From positions 1 through 35,260 of the forward strand of contig CAMYUW010000026.1 of the NCBI GenBank assembly GCA_947302275.1: a stretch of DNA of 35,260 nt, in the 5' to 3' direction. The position numbers were made by a program, and so were the translations under genes. Positions within the stretch are counted from its first letter, which is position 1, and every line of letters begins with the position of its first letter. Below, piece by piece: positions 1 through 7,940 of this stretch. The notes beneath the pieces are model-generated. The model worked only from the letters and a program-made list of their open reading frames with translations. It did no database searches and was not told where the DNA came from. Source of the stretch: an uncultured Prevotellaceae bacterium (GTDB lineage: Bacteria; Bacteroidota; Bacteroidia; Bacteroidales; Muribaculaceae).

Positions 1-43
1 CGATAGCAGCTACAGCTGCAAACATCAATAAAAACTTCTTCAT
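1..43 (-). CDS. Partial secreted or membrane protein (N-terminus only)
   Basis: Reading leftward from an ATG at 43 gives MKKFLLMFAAVAAI, a Lys-Lys start followed by a hydrophobic core, which is the beginning of a Sec signal peptide. The gene runs off the window after 14 codons, so its product cannot be named. The start is strikingly like that of the secreted sorting-domain protein at 27768 (MKKFYMILAAVAAM), so a secreted protein of similar kind is plausible, but that is inference. A Bacteroidota-type promoter lies about 55 bp upstream on the same strand. Confidence 0.6.
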   Translation of the reverse strand, partial: MKKFLLMFAAVAAI

Positions 44-99
44 AATAAAACAACTTTTTAATTTAAAAGATTAATAATAAAACGATAAATTCAACGCCG

Positions 100-130
100 C
101 AAAAGTAGCGGCTATTTTTGAATTAACAAA
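100..130 (-). promoter_or_regulatory. Promoter of the leftward edge gene
   Basis: On the minus strand TACTTTTG (100-107) matches the -7 consensus TAnnTTTG. TTTG (127-130) sits 19 bp upstream as the -33 element. Predicted transcription would begin near 93, leaving an AT-rich leader of about 50 nt before the ATG at 43. Confidence 0.7.
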
Positions 131-169
131 TTTTTTTCTGCCTAATTTTCATTTTTTAGCATTTTAACT

Positions 170-190
170 GCCCAAAAGGGCTGTTTTGGG
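170..190. repeat. Nested inverted repeats (GCCCAAAAGGGC and CCCAAAA/TTTTGGG)
   Basis: GCCCAAAAGGGC (170-181) has perfect GCCC/GGGC arms. The overlapping CCCAAAA (171-177) and TTTTGGG (184-190) form a second 7-bp stem with a 6-nt loop. No T-run follows on either strand, so a terminator is unlikely. Its core CCCAAAAGGG is the reverse complement of the CCCTTTTGGG core of the two sites at 32862 and 32911. A regulator binding site is possible but unproven. Confidence 0.5.
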
Positions 191-274
191 GGCAAAACTC
201 TGTGAATTAGGCCGCGTTTCGTCAAAACCAAAAAATATATTTTGCTTTTGTGTCCTACTTGCACTAATTTTCTT

Positions 275-282
275 TAACTTTG
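275..282 (+). promoter_or_regulatory. Promoter -7 box for the metallopeptidase-hisS run
   Basis: TAACTTTG matches TAnnTTTG and is followed by GCAG, as in other strong boxes of this window. No well-spaced TTTG is seen at -33. The leader to the ATG at 372 would be roughly 80 nt. Confidence 0.6.
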
Positions 283-371
283 CAGTGCAGAATTTTGTCC
301 AGCGCTCTCAGCTACAATTTTCGTGCCAAGTGTTGCGTTATCATTATATTTAAACCAAAAAATTTTTAGAT

Positions 372-1049
372 ATGATCTGGATATTAATGGGAGCTGTCTT
401 TATCCTGAGCATGATTGTTCAGAACTCCCTTAAATCAAAATTTGCTAAGTACAGTAAGATCCCTTTGGGTGTTCCCATGGCAGGTCGTGACATTGCCGCT
501 GCAATGTTGCAGCAGAATGGTTGTGGCGATGTGCAGGTAACCAGTGTGAGTGGTCAGTTGACTGACCATTTCAACCCTGCTAACAGGACGGTCAATCTGA
601 GTGAACCCGTTTATGGTACCAACAGCATTGCCGCTGCAGCCGTTGCCGCCCACGAGTGCGGTCATGCTGTTCAGCACAAGGTGGGTTACAGCATGCTGCA
701 ATTGCGTACCAAGATGGTGCCGATTGTCTCCTTTGCATCAAATACGATCCAGTGGTTGCTGCTTGCAGGTATCGTTGTGGCCCAGTGGACCCCAATTCCT
801 TTATATATAGCTATCGCTCTGTTCGCAACCACGGTGTTGTTCAGCTTTGTGACACTTCCTGTAGAGGTTGACGCCAGCCGTCGTGCGGTTAACTGGCTTG
901 AAGGATCTGGGATTGTCAGTGGTCAGCAACTGGAGTATGCCAAGGACGCCCTTCGTGCTGCAGCCTATACCTATGTAGTGGCTGCTATCGGCTCACTGGC
1001 TACATTATTATATTATATAGCAATGATCTTTGGTGGACGTAGGTCATAA
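372..1049 (+). CDS. Membrane zinc metallopeptidase, YugP/Zn_peptidase_2 family
   Basis: A 225-residue integral membrane protein of the neutral zinc metallopeptidase family typified by Bacillus YugP. The zinc-binding HECGH motif is at residues 94-98, after a soluble segment and an N-terminal membrane anchor (about residues 1-17). Two hydrophobic segments follow (about 113-137 and 140-160), with another near the C-terminus (about 198-220). Length matches the family norm. The substrate is unknown; membrane or envelope protein turnover is the usual guess. It opens a run of closely spaced rightward genes and is followed 32 bp later by hisS. The start is the first ATG after the promoter box at 275-282. 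Confidence 0.88.
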   Translation: MIWILMGAVFILSMIVQNSLKSKFAKYSKIPLGVPMAGRDIAAAMLQQNGCGDVQVTSVSGQLTDHFNPANRTVNLSEPVYGTNSIAAAAVAAHECGHAVQHKVGYSMLQLRTKMVPIVSFASNTIQWLLLAGIVVAQWTPIPLYIAIALFATTVLFSFVTLPVEVDASRRAVNWLEGSGIVSGQQLEYAKDALRAAAYTYVVAAIGSLATLLYYIAMIFGGRRS

Positions 1050-1081
1050 AAACACAATTAATAGAGACGTAAAAAGTAATA

Positions 1082-2446
1082 ATGGCACAAAAACCGTCAA
1101 TTCCTAAAGGTACGCGCGATTTCTCACCTATTGAAATGGCGCGCCGCAACTATATTTTCAATACAATTAAAGACGTATTCCTGCTGTACGGATTCCAGCA
1201 GATTGAGACCCCCGCTATCGAGAACCTGTCCACACTGATGGGTAAGTATGGTGAGGAGGGTGATAAACTGTTGTTCAAGATCTTGAACAGTGGCGATTAC
1301 CTCAAGGATGCTCCCGATGACCTGTTGTCGGCTCATGACTCCTTGCATCTGACGACCAAAATCAGCGAGAAAGGCCTTCGATATGATTTAACGGTACCTT
1401 TCGCCCGCTATGTGGTGCAGCACCGCAATGATCTGCAGATGCCTTTCAAGCGCTATCAGGTGCAACCCGTGTGGCGTGCCGATCGTCCTCAGAAAGGCCG
1501 CTACCGTGAGTTTTACCAGTGTGATGCCGACATTGTGGGCAGCGATTCGTTGTTCAACGAGGTTGAACTGGTGACAATGATTGATGAGGTATTTAACCGC
1601 TTCAACATCAACGTCGCCATCAAACTGAACAACCGTAAGATCCTTAGCGGCATTGCTGAGGTTATCGGCGCTGCCGACAAGATTGTGGATATCACAGTAG
1701 CCATCGATAAACTCGACAAGATCGGAATTGATAACGTGAATGCCGAGTTGAGGGAGAAGGGGCTTGACGACAAGGCCATTTCGACCCTGCAGCCCTTACT
1801 TGGATTAGCGGGTACCAACGAAGAACGATTGTCAGCTTTGTCCGGTATGCTGGCCAGCAGCGAGATCGGCATGAAAGGAATTGAGGAGATGCGCTATGTG
1901 CTTGACCATGTGGCTGCACTTGGCACTCGTGCCGTGGTCGAACTCGACGTGTCGCTGGCGCGTGGCCTCAATTACTACACGGGAACCATTCTCGAGGTCA
2001 AGGCCCTTGATGTGGCAATCGGCAGCATAACTGGTGGTGGCCGTTATGATAACCTGACGGGCGTGTTTGGCATGCCTGGTTTGTCGGGTGTGGGCATCAG
2101 TTTCGGTGCAGACCGAATCTACGATGTGCTGAATACTCTCGACCTTTATCCGGCTGATACGATGGCCACGGCCCGGGTGATGTTTGTCAACTTTGGCGAG
2201 AAGGAAGCAACAGCCTCGTTAAATCACATCATGGCCTTGCGTCGTGCAGGTTTGAGTGCAGAACTCTACCCCGATAGCGCCAAGATGAAGAAGCAGATGA
2301 ATTATGCCAACGAGCGTCAGATACCCTATGTGGCCATAGTGGGTGCTGATGAAATAGAGAATAACACGATCTCGCTCAAGAATATGGCTACTGGCAATCA
2401 GCAGACATTGACTGTTGATCAGGTGATTGAGGCGCTTGGTAAATAA
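1082..2446 (+). CDS. hisS: Histidyl-tRNA synthetase
   Basis: A 454-residue cytoplasmic class II aminoacyl-tRNA synthetase that activates histidine and charges tRNA-His. The N-terminus carries the KGTRDFSP start typical of HisS. The motif 2 region (about residues 127-150) contains [18 protein letters not shown]. The histidine-specific signature [10 protein letters not shown] is present near residue 295, followed by GGGRYDNL of motif 3. The C-terminal anticodon-binding domain follows from about residue 360. Length is ordinary for a Bacteroidota HisS. It lies 32 bp after the metallopeptidase and 17 bp before the Crp/Fnr-type regulator, so co-transcription is likely. Confidence 0.97.
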   Translation: MAQKPSIPKGTRDFSPIEMARRNYIFNTIKDVFLLYGFQQIETPAIENLSTLMGKYGEEGDKLLFKILNSGDYLKDAPDDLLSAHDSLHLTTKISEKGLRYDLTVPFARYVVQHRNDLQMPFKRYQVQPVWRADRPQKGRYREFYQCDADIVGSDSLFNEVELVTMIDEVFNRFNINVAIKLNNRKILSGIAEVIGAADKIVDITVAIDKLDKIGIDNVNAELREKGLDDKAISTLQPLLGLAGTNEERLSALSGMLASSEIGMKGIEEMRYVLDHVAALGTRAVVELDVSLARGLNYYTGTILEVKALDVAIGSITGGGRYDNLTGVFGMPGLSGVGISFGADRIYDVLNTLDLYPADTMATARVMFVNFGEKEATASLNHIMALRRAGLSAELYPDSAKMKKQMNYANERQIPYVAIVGADEIENNTISLKNMATGNQQTLTVDQVIEALGK

Positions 2447-2463
2447 CCATCAGCTACACGCCT

Positions 2464-3138
2464 ATGAACAGCATGTACCAACAGTTGATGCAGTTGCCGC
2501 TTTTCCAGGGTGTGAGCACTGAGAAAATCACATCACTGGTTGAGAAATTGCCATTCCATTTCCTCAAGTACCGTAATGGGGAACAGGTATTGACTATGGG
2601 GGATGCATGCACTCACATCAAGTTTGTCGTTTCGGGAAAGGTGCGGGTGGAGATGCCTTGCGCCCATCTGCGTGTCACGATTGAGCAGACGCTGACGACA
2701 CCCAATGTGCTTGCTCCAGAATACCTTTTCGGCCGTGAGACTGTATATCCTTTTTCGGTTTATGCTGATGGCCCTTGTGGTATCTTGCAGTTGCTCAAGA
2801 GTGATTATGTCAAGATGATTAACAGTGATAAGGTCTTTCTTTTCAATATCTTGAATTATCTCTCATCCGGTAGTCAGCGCAGCGTCTCGTCTTCACTCAG
2901 TGTGAAGGATGGTTCTGTGTCAGAGCGTCTGGCAATTCTCGTTCAGTCTCTGGTGATTGCAGGTGCGAGTGATGTGATTCTGCGTTATAAGCAGAAGGAC
3001 CTGTGTGCACTTCTTGGCACCCAACGCACGACCCTGATTACCATGTTGGACAAGTTGAGCGATGACGGAATTGTAGAGTATGACAGCAACGCCATGACTG
3101 TGCTGGATATGCGTAAACTGATGGACATAAACAAATAA
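2464..3138 (+). CDS. Crp/Fnr-family transcriptional regulator
   Basis: A 224-residue protein with an N-terminal cyclic-nucleotide-binding-type beta roll (about residues 10-130, beginning LPLFQGVSTEKITSLVEKL) and a C-terminal Crp-type winged helix (about 165-215). The recognition region reads KDLCALLGTQRTTLITMLDKL. I see no cysteine cluster of the oxygen-sensing Fnr type, and the beta roll lacks an obvious cAMP phosphate-binding arginine cassette, so the effector is unknown. It is flanked by hisS and the TSCPD-domain gene with gaps of 17 and 11 bp. The start could be the ATG at 2464 or the one at 2473. Confidence 0.88.
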   Translation: MNSMYQQLMQLPLFQGVSTEKITSLVEKLPFHFLKYRNGEQVLTMGDACTHIKFVVSGKVRVEMPCAHLRVTIEQTLTTPNVLAPEYLFGRETVYPFSVYADGPCGILQLLKSDYVKMINSDKVFLFNILNYLSSGSQRSVSSSLSVKDGSVSERLAILVQSLVIAGASDVILRYKQKDLCALLGTQRTTLITMLDKLSDDGIVEYDSNAMTVLDMRKLMDINK

Positions 3139-3149
3139 TCGAATCACAA

Positions 3150-3419
3150 ATGCGTTATACATATTATACTCGAGGCACTTGTTCTTCCCAAATTGATTTG
3201 GAGATTGACGAGAATGGCCTGATCCAGGATGTGCAGTTTACCGGCGGTTGCCATGGTAATCTGCAAGGCATCAGCGCGCTGGTGCGTGGAATGTTGGCCA
3301 AAGAGGTGATACAAAAGTTTCAGGGCATACGTTGCGGTTACAAGAACACTTCTTGCCCTGACCAGTTGGCGACAGCTCTAAGAGAAATTATAGGACAGCA
3401 GTCCAAAACAAAGATTTGA
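3150..3419 (+). CDS. TSCPD domain-containing protein (TIGR03905-type)
   Basis: An 89-residue protein matching the small TSCPD-domain family named after the TSCPD motif, here NTSCPDQLATAL near residue 70. A further cysteine lies at GTCSSQ near residue 10 and another in GGCHGN, which is also typical. TSCPD domains occur fused to vitamin B12-dependent ribonucleotide reductases. The free-standing form is uncharacterised and may bind metal through its cysteines. It starts 11 bp after the Crp/Fnr-type gene and is followed 20 bp later by a lipoprotein gene. Confidence 0.85.
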   Translation: MRYTYYTRGTCSSQIDLEIDENGLIQDVQFTGGCHGNLQGISALVRGMLAKEVIQKFQGIRCGYKNTSCPDQLATALREIIGQQSKTKI

Positions 3420-3439
3420 ACTAAACTAATTAATGTGAT

Positions 3440-3853
3440 ATGAAAAAGTTTTTATATTTGACAGCAGCGATAGTGGCATTGTCATTCATGAGCTGCACTG
3501 AGAGTAACAAGTATCTTGACCAGGCCCAAGATTTGACTAAACAACTTAACGAGGGTATTGAAAAGCAAGACACAGCAGCGGTTCTGGCTTTGGACAAAAG
3601 CATTCAGGAACTGGAAGATTCGGTTGTTGCCACTGGTGACTCGGCAATTATTGCCGATTTCCGTGAGCTTGTGAAGGAATCACGCCTGCAGGCTGCTCCC
3701 ATGATCACGGTTGCCAAGATCAAGAGTGGCGTAGACAAGGAAGAAGCAGTTCAGCAATTGGTGGATGAAGCATTAGAAGGTGGTATGAGTATTGGTGCCA
3801 TCACTTCTTCTATCGATGCAGCCCTTCAAGAAGAAGGTAAGAAGAAAGAATAA
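3440..3853 (+). CDS. Small helical lipoprotein of unknown function
   Basis: A 137-residue protein with a type II signal peptide: basic start MKKF, hydrophobic core, and a lipobox-like SFMSC ending at Cys19. The mature part is hydrophilic and looks almost entirely alpha-helical (for example DLTKQLNEGIEKQDTAAV), ending in a Lys/Glu-rich tail. I recognise no domain. It is likely an envelope lipoprotein. It is followed after 9 bp by a second lipoprotein gene, suggesting that the two are made together. Confidence 0.8.
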   Translation: MKKFLYLTAAIVALSFMSCTESNKYLDQAQDLTKQLNEGIEKQDTAAVLALDKSIQELEDSVVATGDSAIIADFRELVKESRLQAAPMITVAKIKSGVDKEEAVQQLVDEALEGGMSIGAITSSIDAALQEEGKKKE

Positions 3854-3862
3854 TCCTTCTTC

Positions 3863-4825
3863 ATGCATTTCCCTCGTCACATAGGCAAGTTTTCTGGACA
3901 AGATATCTTGCTGGGGGCCGTTTTCATGACGCTCCTGGCTTCCTGTGGCACGGGTATTGAAATGACGGGCCACGTCACCGACAAGGATGTTCGCCGAGTC
4001 ATGGAAGGTGTCGGAAACCATCAATCCGTGGTTACACTTGATCCCTATGTGGACTCTCTGGCAATTTGGCAGACAGGTAAGCGTTTTTGGGTTGCCGATG
4101 ACCAGGTCAGGCAGATGCTGTTTTACTCGGGTGATGATTTAGACTCACTGCATCTCAACGGTCATGTGCTGGAGTATGACGGTTTAGTTGCCAGTGGGAT
4201 ATTTACTGATGATCATCGCAAAGTGGATATCAGATTTGTCGACTCATCGTCGGGACAGCGTTATGTTTACCGTTATGGTAAGGCAGTTGAGGCTCTTCGC
4301 TCCGGTTCGTCTTTGCCCATGTTGATCGACTTGGATATGGTCGACCATATTGCAAAGCAGATCAAGGGAAAAGACTTCTACATCCGAACTGGCATCTGGT
4401 ATAACCGCCAAACGGAGCAGATGATGGATGGCCGTCATTTTATTAAAGTACACATCGACGATGTGCAACCAGGAAATGCGGTCATGCCTTTACGGGTGAT
4501 GTTCACCACAGCCGACAGTCACGAACAGGCGATGGTGTGGATGAGCGATAACGCCTCAACCATGCATGGTCGTGACTTTGATGCGCTATTCGTGGCCAGT
4601 GACCCTCATCTTGCTTATCCTGAGATTACTGATGCCAACTGGACAAGAATTACCCGGGGCGATGTGGTTGAGGGAATGACAAAGCAGGAGTGCAGCCTCG
4701 CGTTGGGAAGTCCCAAGCGCATCAGCGAGAATCCTGATCAGGCGGGAATGCGTGAATATTGGTATTATGACGGAGGATCCTATCTATATTTTGTTGATGG
4801 TTTGCTCAAGCAATTCAGGAAGTAA
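3863..4825 (+). CDS. Lipoprotein with BamE/SmpA-like C-terminal segment
   Basis: A 320-residue envelope protein. The N-terminus has a hydrophobic stretch (about residues 15-27) ending in the lipobox LASC at Cys28, so lipidation is likely. The middle (about 40-260) matches no domain I know. The last 50 residues read GMTKQECSLALGSPKRI, then a YWYYDGGSYLYF strand and LLKQF. This resembles the BamE/SmpA/OmlA fold, in which a GMT-x-x-E-V-x-x-x-L-G-x-P turn precedes two beta strands. It overlaps the next gene by one base (TAATG). A role in envelope assembly is inference from the fold alone. Confidence 0.72.
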   Translation: MHFPRHIGKFSGQDILLGAVFMTLLASCGTGIEMTGHVTDKDVRRVMEGVGNHQSVVTLDPYVDSLAIWQTGKRFWVADDQVRQMLFYSGDDLDSLHLNGHVLEYDGLVASGIFTDDHRKVDIRFVDSSSGQRYVYRYGKAVEALRSGSSLPMLIDLDMVDHIAKQIKGKDFYIRTGIWYNRQTEQMMDGRHFIKVHIDDVQPGNAVMPLRVMFTTADSHEQAMVWMSDNASTMHGRDFDALFVASDPHLAYPEITDANWTRITRGDVVEGMTKQECSLALGSPKRISENPDQAGMREYWYYDGGSYLYFVDGLLKQFRK

Positions 4826-5595
4826 TGGAACCCACGACACTTGAAATAGAGTTTCTAGGTACAGGCACATCAACTGGAGTGCCTATGCTCAGATGCCATT
4901 GTCCCGTCTGCATGAGCAGTGATGAACGGGACAAGCGATTACGCACATCGGCTATCGTGCGTTATCAGGGCGCCAGGTTGCTGATTGACTGTGGCCCGGA
5001 TTTCCGTACCCAGATGTTGCGGGCAAGTGACGACAATCTGGATGCTGTGCTGTTAACCCATATCCATTATGACCATGTCGCAGGCCTTGATGACCTTCGG
5101 GCATATTGTTTTGAACGACCATTTCCGCTCTATGCCCGTGCCGATGTTATAGAGCTTCTGCGCAAACGTATCCCTTACTGTTTCTCCTCCGATCCTTATC
5201 CTGGTGTCGCCCAGTTCGAGACCCACATCTTTGGAGATGAACCTTTCCTGGTAGAAGGCGTGAAAGTCACCCCCATCCCGGTGATGCATTATAAACTATC
5301 CATCTGCGGATTCCGAATAGGACCTCTAGCATATATCACCGACGCCAAGACTATCTCCAGTGATGTCATTGATAGTCTTAAAGGGGTACCGCTGTTGGTT
5401 ATCAATTCATTAAGGATAGGGCAGCATCTGTCTCACATGTGTTTGGATGAGACGCTTGATGTCATTGATCAGGTAAAACCCGGTCGGGCCTATCTGATCC
5501 ACATGAGCGACCGCATCGGATTGCATGCCGAGTCGCCTAAACTGTTGCCTCCAGGTGTTGAACTGGCTTATGACGGCCTTATTGTGAAAGCCTGA
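4825..5595 (+). CDS. PhnP-like MBL-fold metallo-hydrolase
   Basis: A 256-residue metallo-beta-lactamase-fold hydrolase. The di-metal motif HIHYDH is at residues 79-84, and a cysteine cluster CHCPVC (Cys24, Cys26, Cys29) resembles the structural zinc site of PhnP. PhnP cleaves phosphoribosyl 1,2-cyclic phosphate, but there are no phosphonate genes here. Many Bacteroidota carry this paralogue as a stand-alone enzyme of unknown substrate. Further metal ligands are likely in PVMHY and in YITDAK. The start codon overlaps the preceding stop, indicating translational coupling. The next gene begins two bases after its stop. Confidence 0.87.
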   Translation: MEPTTLEIEFLGTGTSTGVPMLRCHCPVCMSSDERDKRLRTSAIVRYQGARLLIDCGPDFRTQMLRASDDNLDAVLLTHIHYDHVAGLDDLRAYCFERPFPLYARADVIELLRKRIPYCFSSDPYPGVAQFETHIFGDEPFLVEGVKVTPIPVMHYKLSICGFRIGPLAYITDAKTISSDVIDSLKGVPLLVINSLRIGQHLSHMCLDETLDVIDQVKPGRAYLIHMSDRIGLHAESPKLLPPGVELAYDGLIVKA

Positions 5596-5597
5596 TC

Positions 5598-6029
5598 ATG
5601 GAAGAAATCAAGATATCGCAGTTGAACCAAGAGGAAGAGATGACATCTGGCCTCCAATTCTTTGAAGGACGTGTTCAGGCCGGCTTTCCCAGTCCTGCCC
5701 AGGGCGAGTATGCCGACAGCATTGACCTGAACCGTGCCTTGATTACCAATCCCGCTGCCACTTTCTGCGCACGGGTTATCGGTAACTCGATGGTAGATGT
5801 CGGCATCAATGAGGGCGATTTGCTCATCATTGACCGCTCTCTGACTCCCCACGACGGCAGTATCGCCGTGTGCTTTATCGATGGCGATTTCACGGTCAAA
5901 CGCCTGAGTGTGAAAGAGGAAGGACTATTCCTTACACCAGCCAATGCTTCTTATCCTGAATTACGGGTTGGTGAGGACAGTCATTTCGAGGTGTGGGGCG
6001 TTGTTTCGCATATCATTAAAAGACTTTAG
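5598..6029 (+). CDS. umuD: UmuD-like self-cleaving S24 peptidase
   Basis: A 143-residue protein closely following the UmuD pattern. The predicted cleavage site is Ala28-Gly29 in QAGFPSPA, equivalent to Cys24-Gly25 of E. coli UmuD. The catalytic dyad is Ser64 (GNSM) and Lys101 (FTVKRL), with the same 37-residue spacing as Ser60/Lys97. There is no DNA-binding domain, which separates it from LexA. UmuD is cleaved on RecA filaments and then supports error-prone polymerase V. Unusually, no umuC follows: the next gene, 6 bp on, is a membrane sulfatase-fold enzyme. The gene starts two bases after the metallo-hydrolase stop, so it may be expressed with that operon. Confidence 0.88.
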   Translation: MEEIKISQLNQEEEMTSGLQFFEGRVQAGFPSPAQGEYADSIDLNRALITNPAATFCARVIGNSMVDVGINEGDLLIIDRSLTPHDGSIAVCFIDGDFTVKRLSVKEEGLFLTPANASYPELRVGEDSHFEVWGVVSHIIKRL

Positions 6030-6035
6030 GCTAGT

Positions 6036-7880
6036 GTGATAATGGGTAGAGGAAAGAAAGTGCGATATGGTTTGTGGTTCTTTGTGCTGTGTGTGATTGT
6101 TGCTACATGGCAGTTTACTGCAATGACCGCAAACTTGAGGGTCATGGGCCGTGGCTTTCAGGAATGGATGATGGCTCCGTTGGCTACCTGCAATCTCATG
6201 GCGTTCCTTTCTCCTTTGCAGGGCATTTATATTGCCTTAAGTGACAAGCTTGGTAGTTTTGGCATGTTTGGTGCCATCGCTGTGTCTCTGGCCAATGTCT
6301 TGCTGTTGCTGTCTCCTTATTGGTTGTTGCGTCGCCGTTGGCGCTGGCTGGTTTGGATCCCCATGACTTTAATCACCGTCTGGTGCCTGATGCAGTTGTG
6401 CTATTGCCGAGTGTATGAGGATCTGATGCCATGGCAGAGCTTGATGATGACCGACAATGTCAATACGACATTGATGAACAGCACGTTGGCTTTGTTTCGA
6501 TGGCATGACCTGTTGATTGTGTTGCCATTTCTCCTGCTTGTTTTGATTCATTGGCTTGGATTGCCCCGGCATGCAGTTGACGACCACCGCAGGAAGCCCT
6601 TCCTGAATACCATGCTGGCCTGTCTGTTCGCCTCGTTTGCTGGCTATGCTGGTGGTATCACTAATTATGAGAATCGCTTCGTCCATAATTTCAGTAATAA
6701 GGGTTATTTTTCCCAAAATGGCTTGATTCCTTATGCCGTTTTTACCCTTAACGAAGTTTTCAAAAGCCATTCGTTGACCGATGAAGAGCAAGCTGAAGTC
6801 AAACGCTTTCTGGCCGAAGATTGCCCGCATTACACCGATAACCCGTATTCTGCTAAAGAACGCCGTAACTTGATACTCATCATCGTGGAGTCGTTGCACA
6901 CTTGGCCGATTGGCATGGAAGTTGATGGTCGTGAAGTGACTCCCGCATTGAACCGTCTGGTGGCCAGTGACAGTGTGATTTATGCTCCGCATGTGATGTT
7001 CCAGACCAGTCACGGGCACTCAAGTGATGCTCACTTCATCTACAACACGGGATTGTTGCCATTGCGCGATGGTGTCGTGGCGGTGAATTGGGGTAGTGGA
7101 CCCTATCCGTCACTTGCCGAGGCACTGAATGGTTATGATTGCCGTGAAATCATCTGTACTCCAGGCATGAACTGGAACCAGAGTGTGACGTCCAACACTT
7201 ATGGTTTCGACACCCTTTATACCCGTGACCAGATGATGGCCGACGGTGCTTTCCAGCGCCATAACAATATGGATGATGCGGCTCTGACCGACTATGCAGC
7301 ACAGTTGTTGCCTGAGTTGCGTCAGCCATTCTTCCTTGAAATGGTGACCATGACGATGCACTCGCCATATACCCCAGACAAGGTGAGGCCCTCATGGATT
7401 ATGTCTAGTGACACCCTCAATGCCGAAGCCCGCAGCTATCTCAATTGCGTAAATGTGACCGACAGTTGCATCGGCAAATTTATCGATGACCTGCGCCGTT
7501 TGGACTTGGCCAAAAACACCATAGTAGCTATCGTGAGCGACCACACCCAGATTTACCTTAACCGTATTGAGGGCCGCCATGACAGCATTGCTGGTCCCAA
7601 TGATTGGGGCATCCCTATGTTTATTGTCGGTACTGATACTACAATGCATTACGAACCGGTGATAGGCCAAGTGGACGTTTTCCCGACATTGCTCGACGTG
7701 ATGGGGGCTAATGCTTATCCATGGAAAGGACTGGGACACAGCATCCTGCGGTATCCTGTCACAAGTGCTATTTTCCCCCGAAACATGACGGTCATCGGTG
7801 ATAGTACGGCACTCACCCCTCACCAGCGCCGGGCATGGGATATCAGCAAGTGGATCATCTACAGTGGTGAATGGAGATGA
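6036..7880 (+). CDS. LtaS-like membrane sulfatase-fold phosphotransferase
   Basis: A 614-residue protein with several N-terminal membrane segments (about 9-29, 44-65, 70-90, 98-118, 150-170 and 195-212) and a C-terminal sulfatase-fold domain outside the membrane. Residues matching the LtaS active site are Glu285 (IVESLH), Ser329 in GHSSDAHF where LtaS has its nucleophilic Thr, and Asp502-His503 (VSDHTQ). The spacing is close to that of LtaS. Gram-negative bacteria lack lipoteichoic acid, so transfer of a phosphoglycerol or phosphoethanolamine-like group to a lipid or glycan is more likely; the substrate is not visible. It is the last gene of the rightward run. MGRGKK, two codons further in, is an alternative start. 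Confidence 0.85.
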   Translation: MIMGRGKKVRYGLWFFVLCVIVATWQFTAMTANLRVMGRGFQEWMMAPLATCNLMAFLSPLQGIYIALSDKLGSFGMFGAIAVSLANVLLLLSPYWLLRRRWRWLVWIPMTLITVWCLMQLCYCRVYEDLMPWQSLMMTDNVNTTLMNSTLALFRWHDLLIVLPFLLLVLIHWLGLPRHAVDDHRRKPFLNTMLACLFASFAGYAGGITNYENRFVHNFSNKGYFSQNGLIPYAVFTLNEVFKSHSLTDEEQAEVKRFLAEDCPHYTDNPYSAKERRNLILIIVESLHTWPIGMEVDGREVTPALNRLVASDSVIYAPHVMFQTSHGHSSDAHFIYNTGLLPLRDGVVAVNWGSGPYPSLAEALNGYDCREIICTPGMNWNQSVTSNTYGFDTLYTRDQMMADGAFQRHNNMDDAALTDYAAQLLPELRQPFFLEMVTMTMHSPYTPDKVRPSWIMSSDTLNAEARSYLNCVNVTDSCIGKFIDDLRRLDLAKNTIVAIVSDHTQIYLNRIEGRHDSIAGPNDWGIPMFIVGTDTTMHYEPVIGQVDVFPTLLDVMGANAYPWKGLGHSILRYPVTSAIFPRNMTVIGDSTALTPHQRRAWDISKWIIYSGEWR

Positions 7881-7940
7881 CTTGCAGGGGTAGGGCAGAA
7901 TTGCTATTATTTGAACATGTAATTAAAAGTAAACAGAAAA

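Larger units (their letters stand above)
44..371. other. Divergent intergenic region, no gene
   Basis: This 328-bp AT-rich spacer separates the leftward edge gene from the rightward metallopeptidase run. It contains a promoter for each direction and a GC-containing inverted repeat at 170-190. I see no open reading frame with coding character and no tRNA-like fold. Confidence 0.7.

Noticed and set aside
6369..7019. 216-codon leftward open frame
   Set aside because: It is antisense to the LtaS-like gene and shows no domain or promoter.
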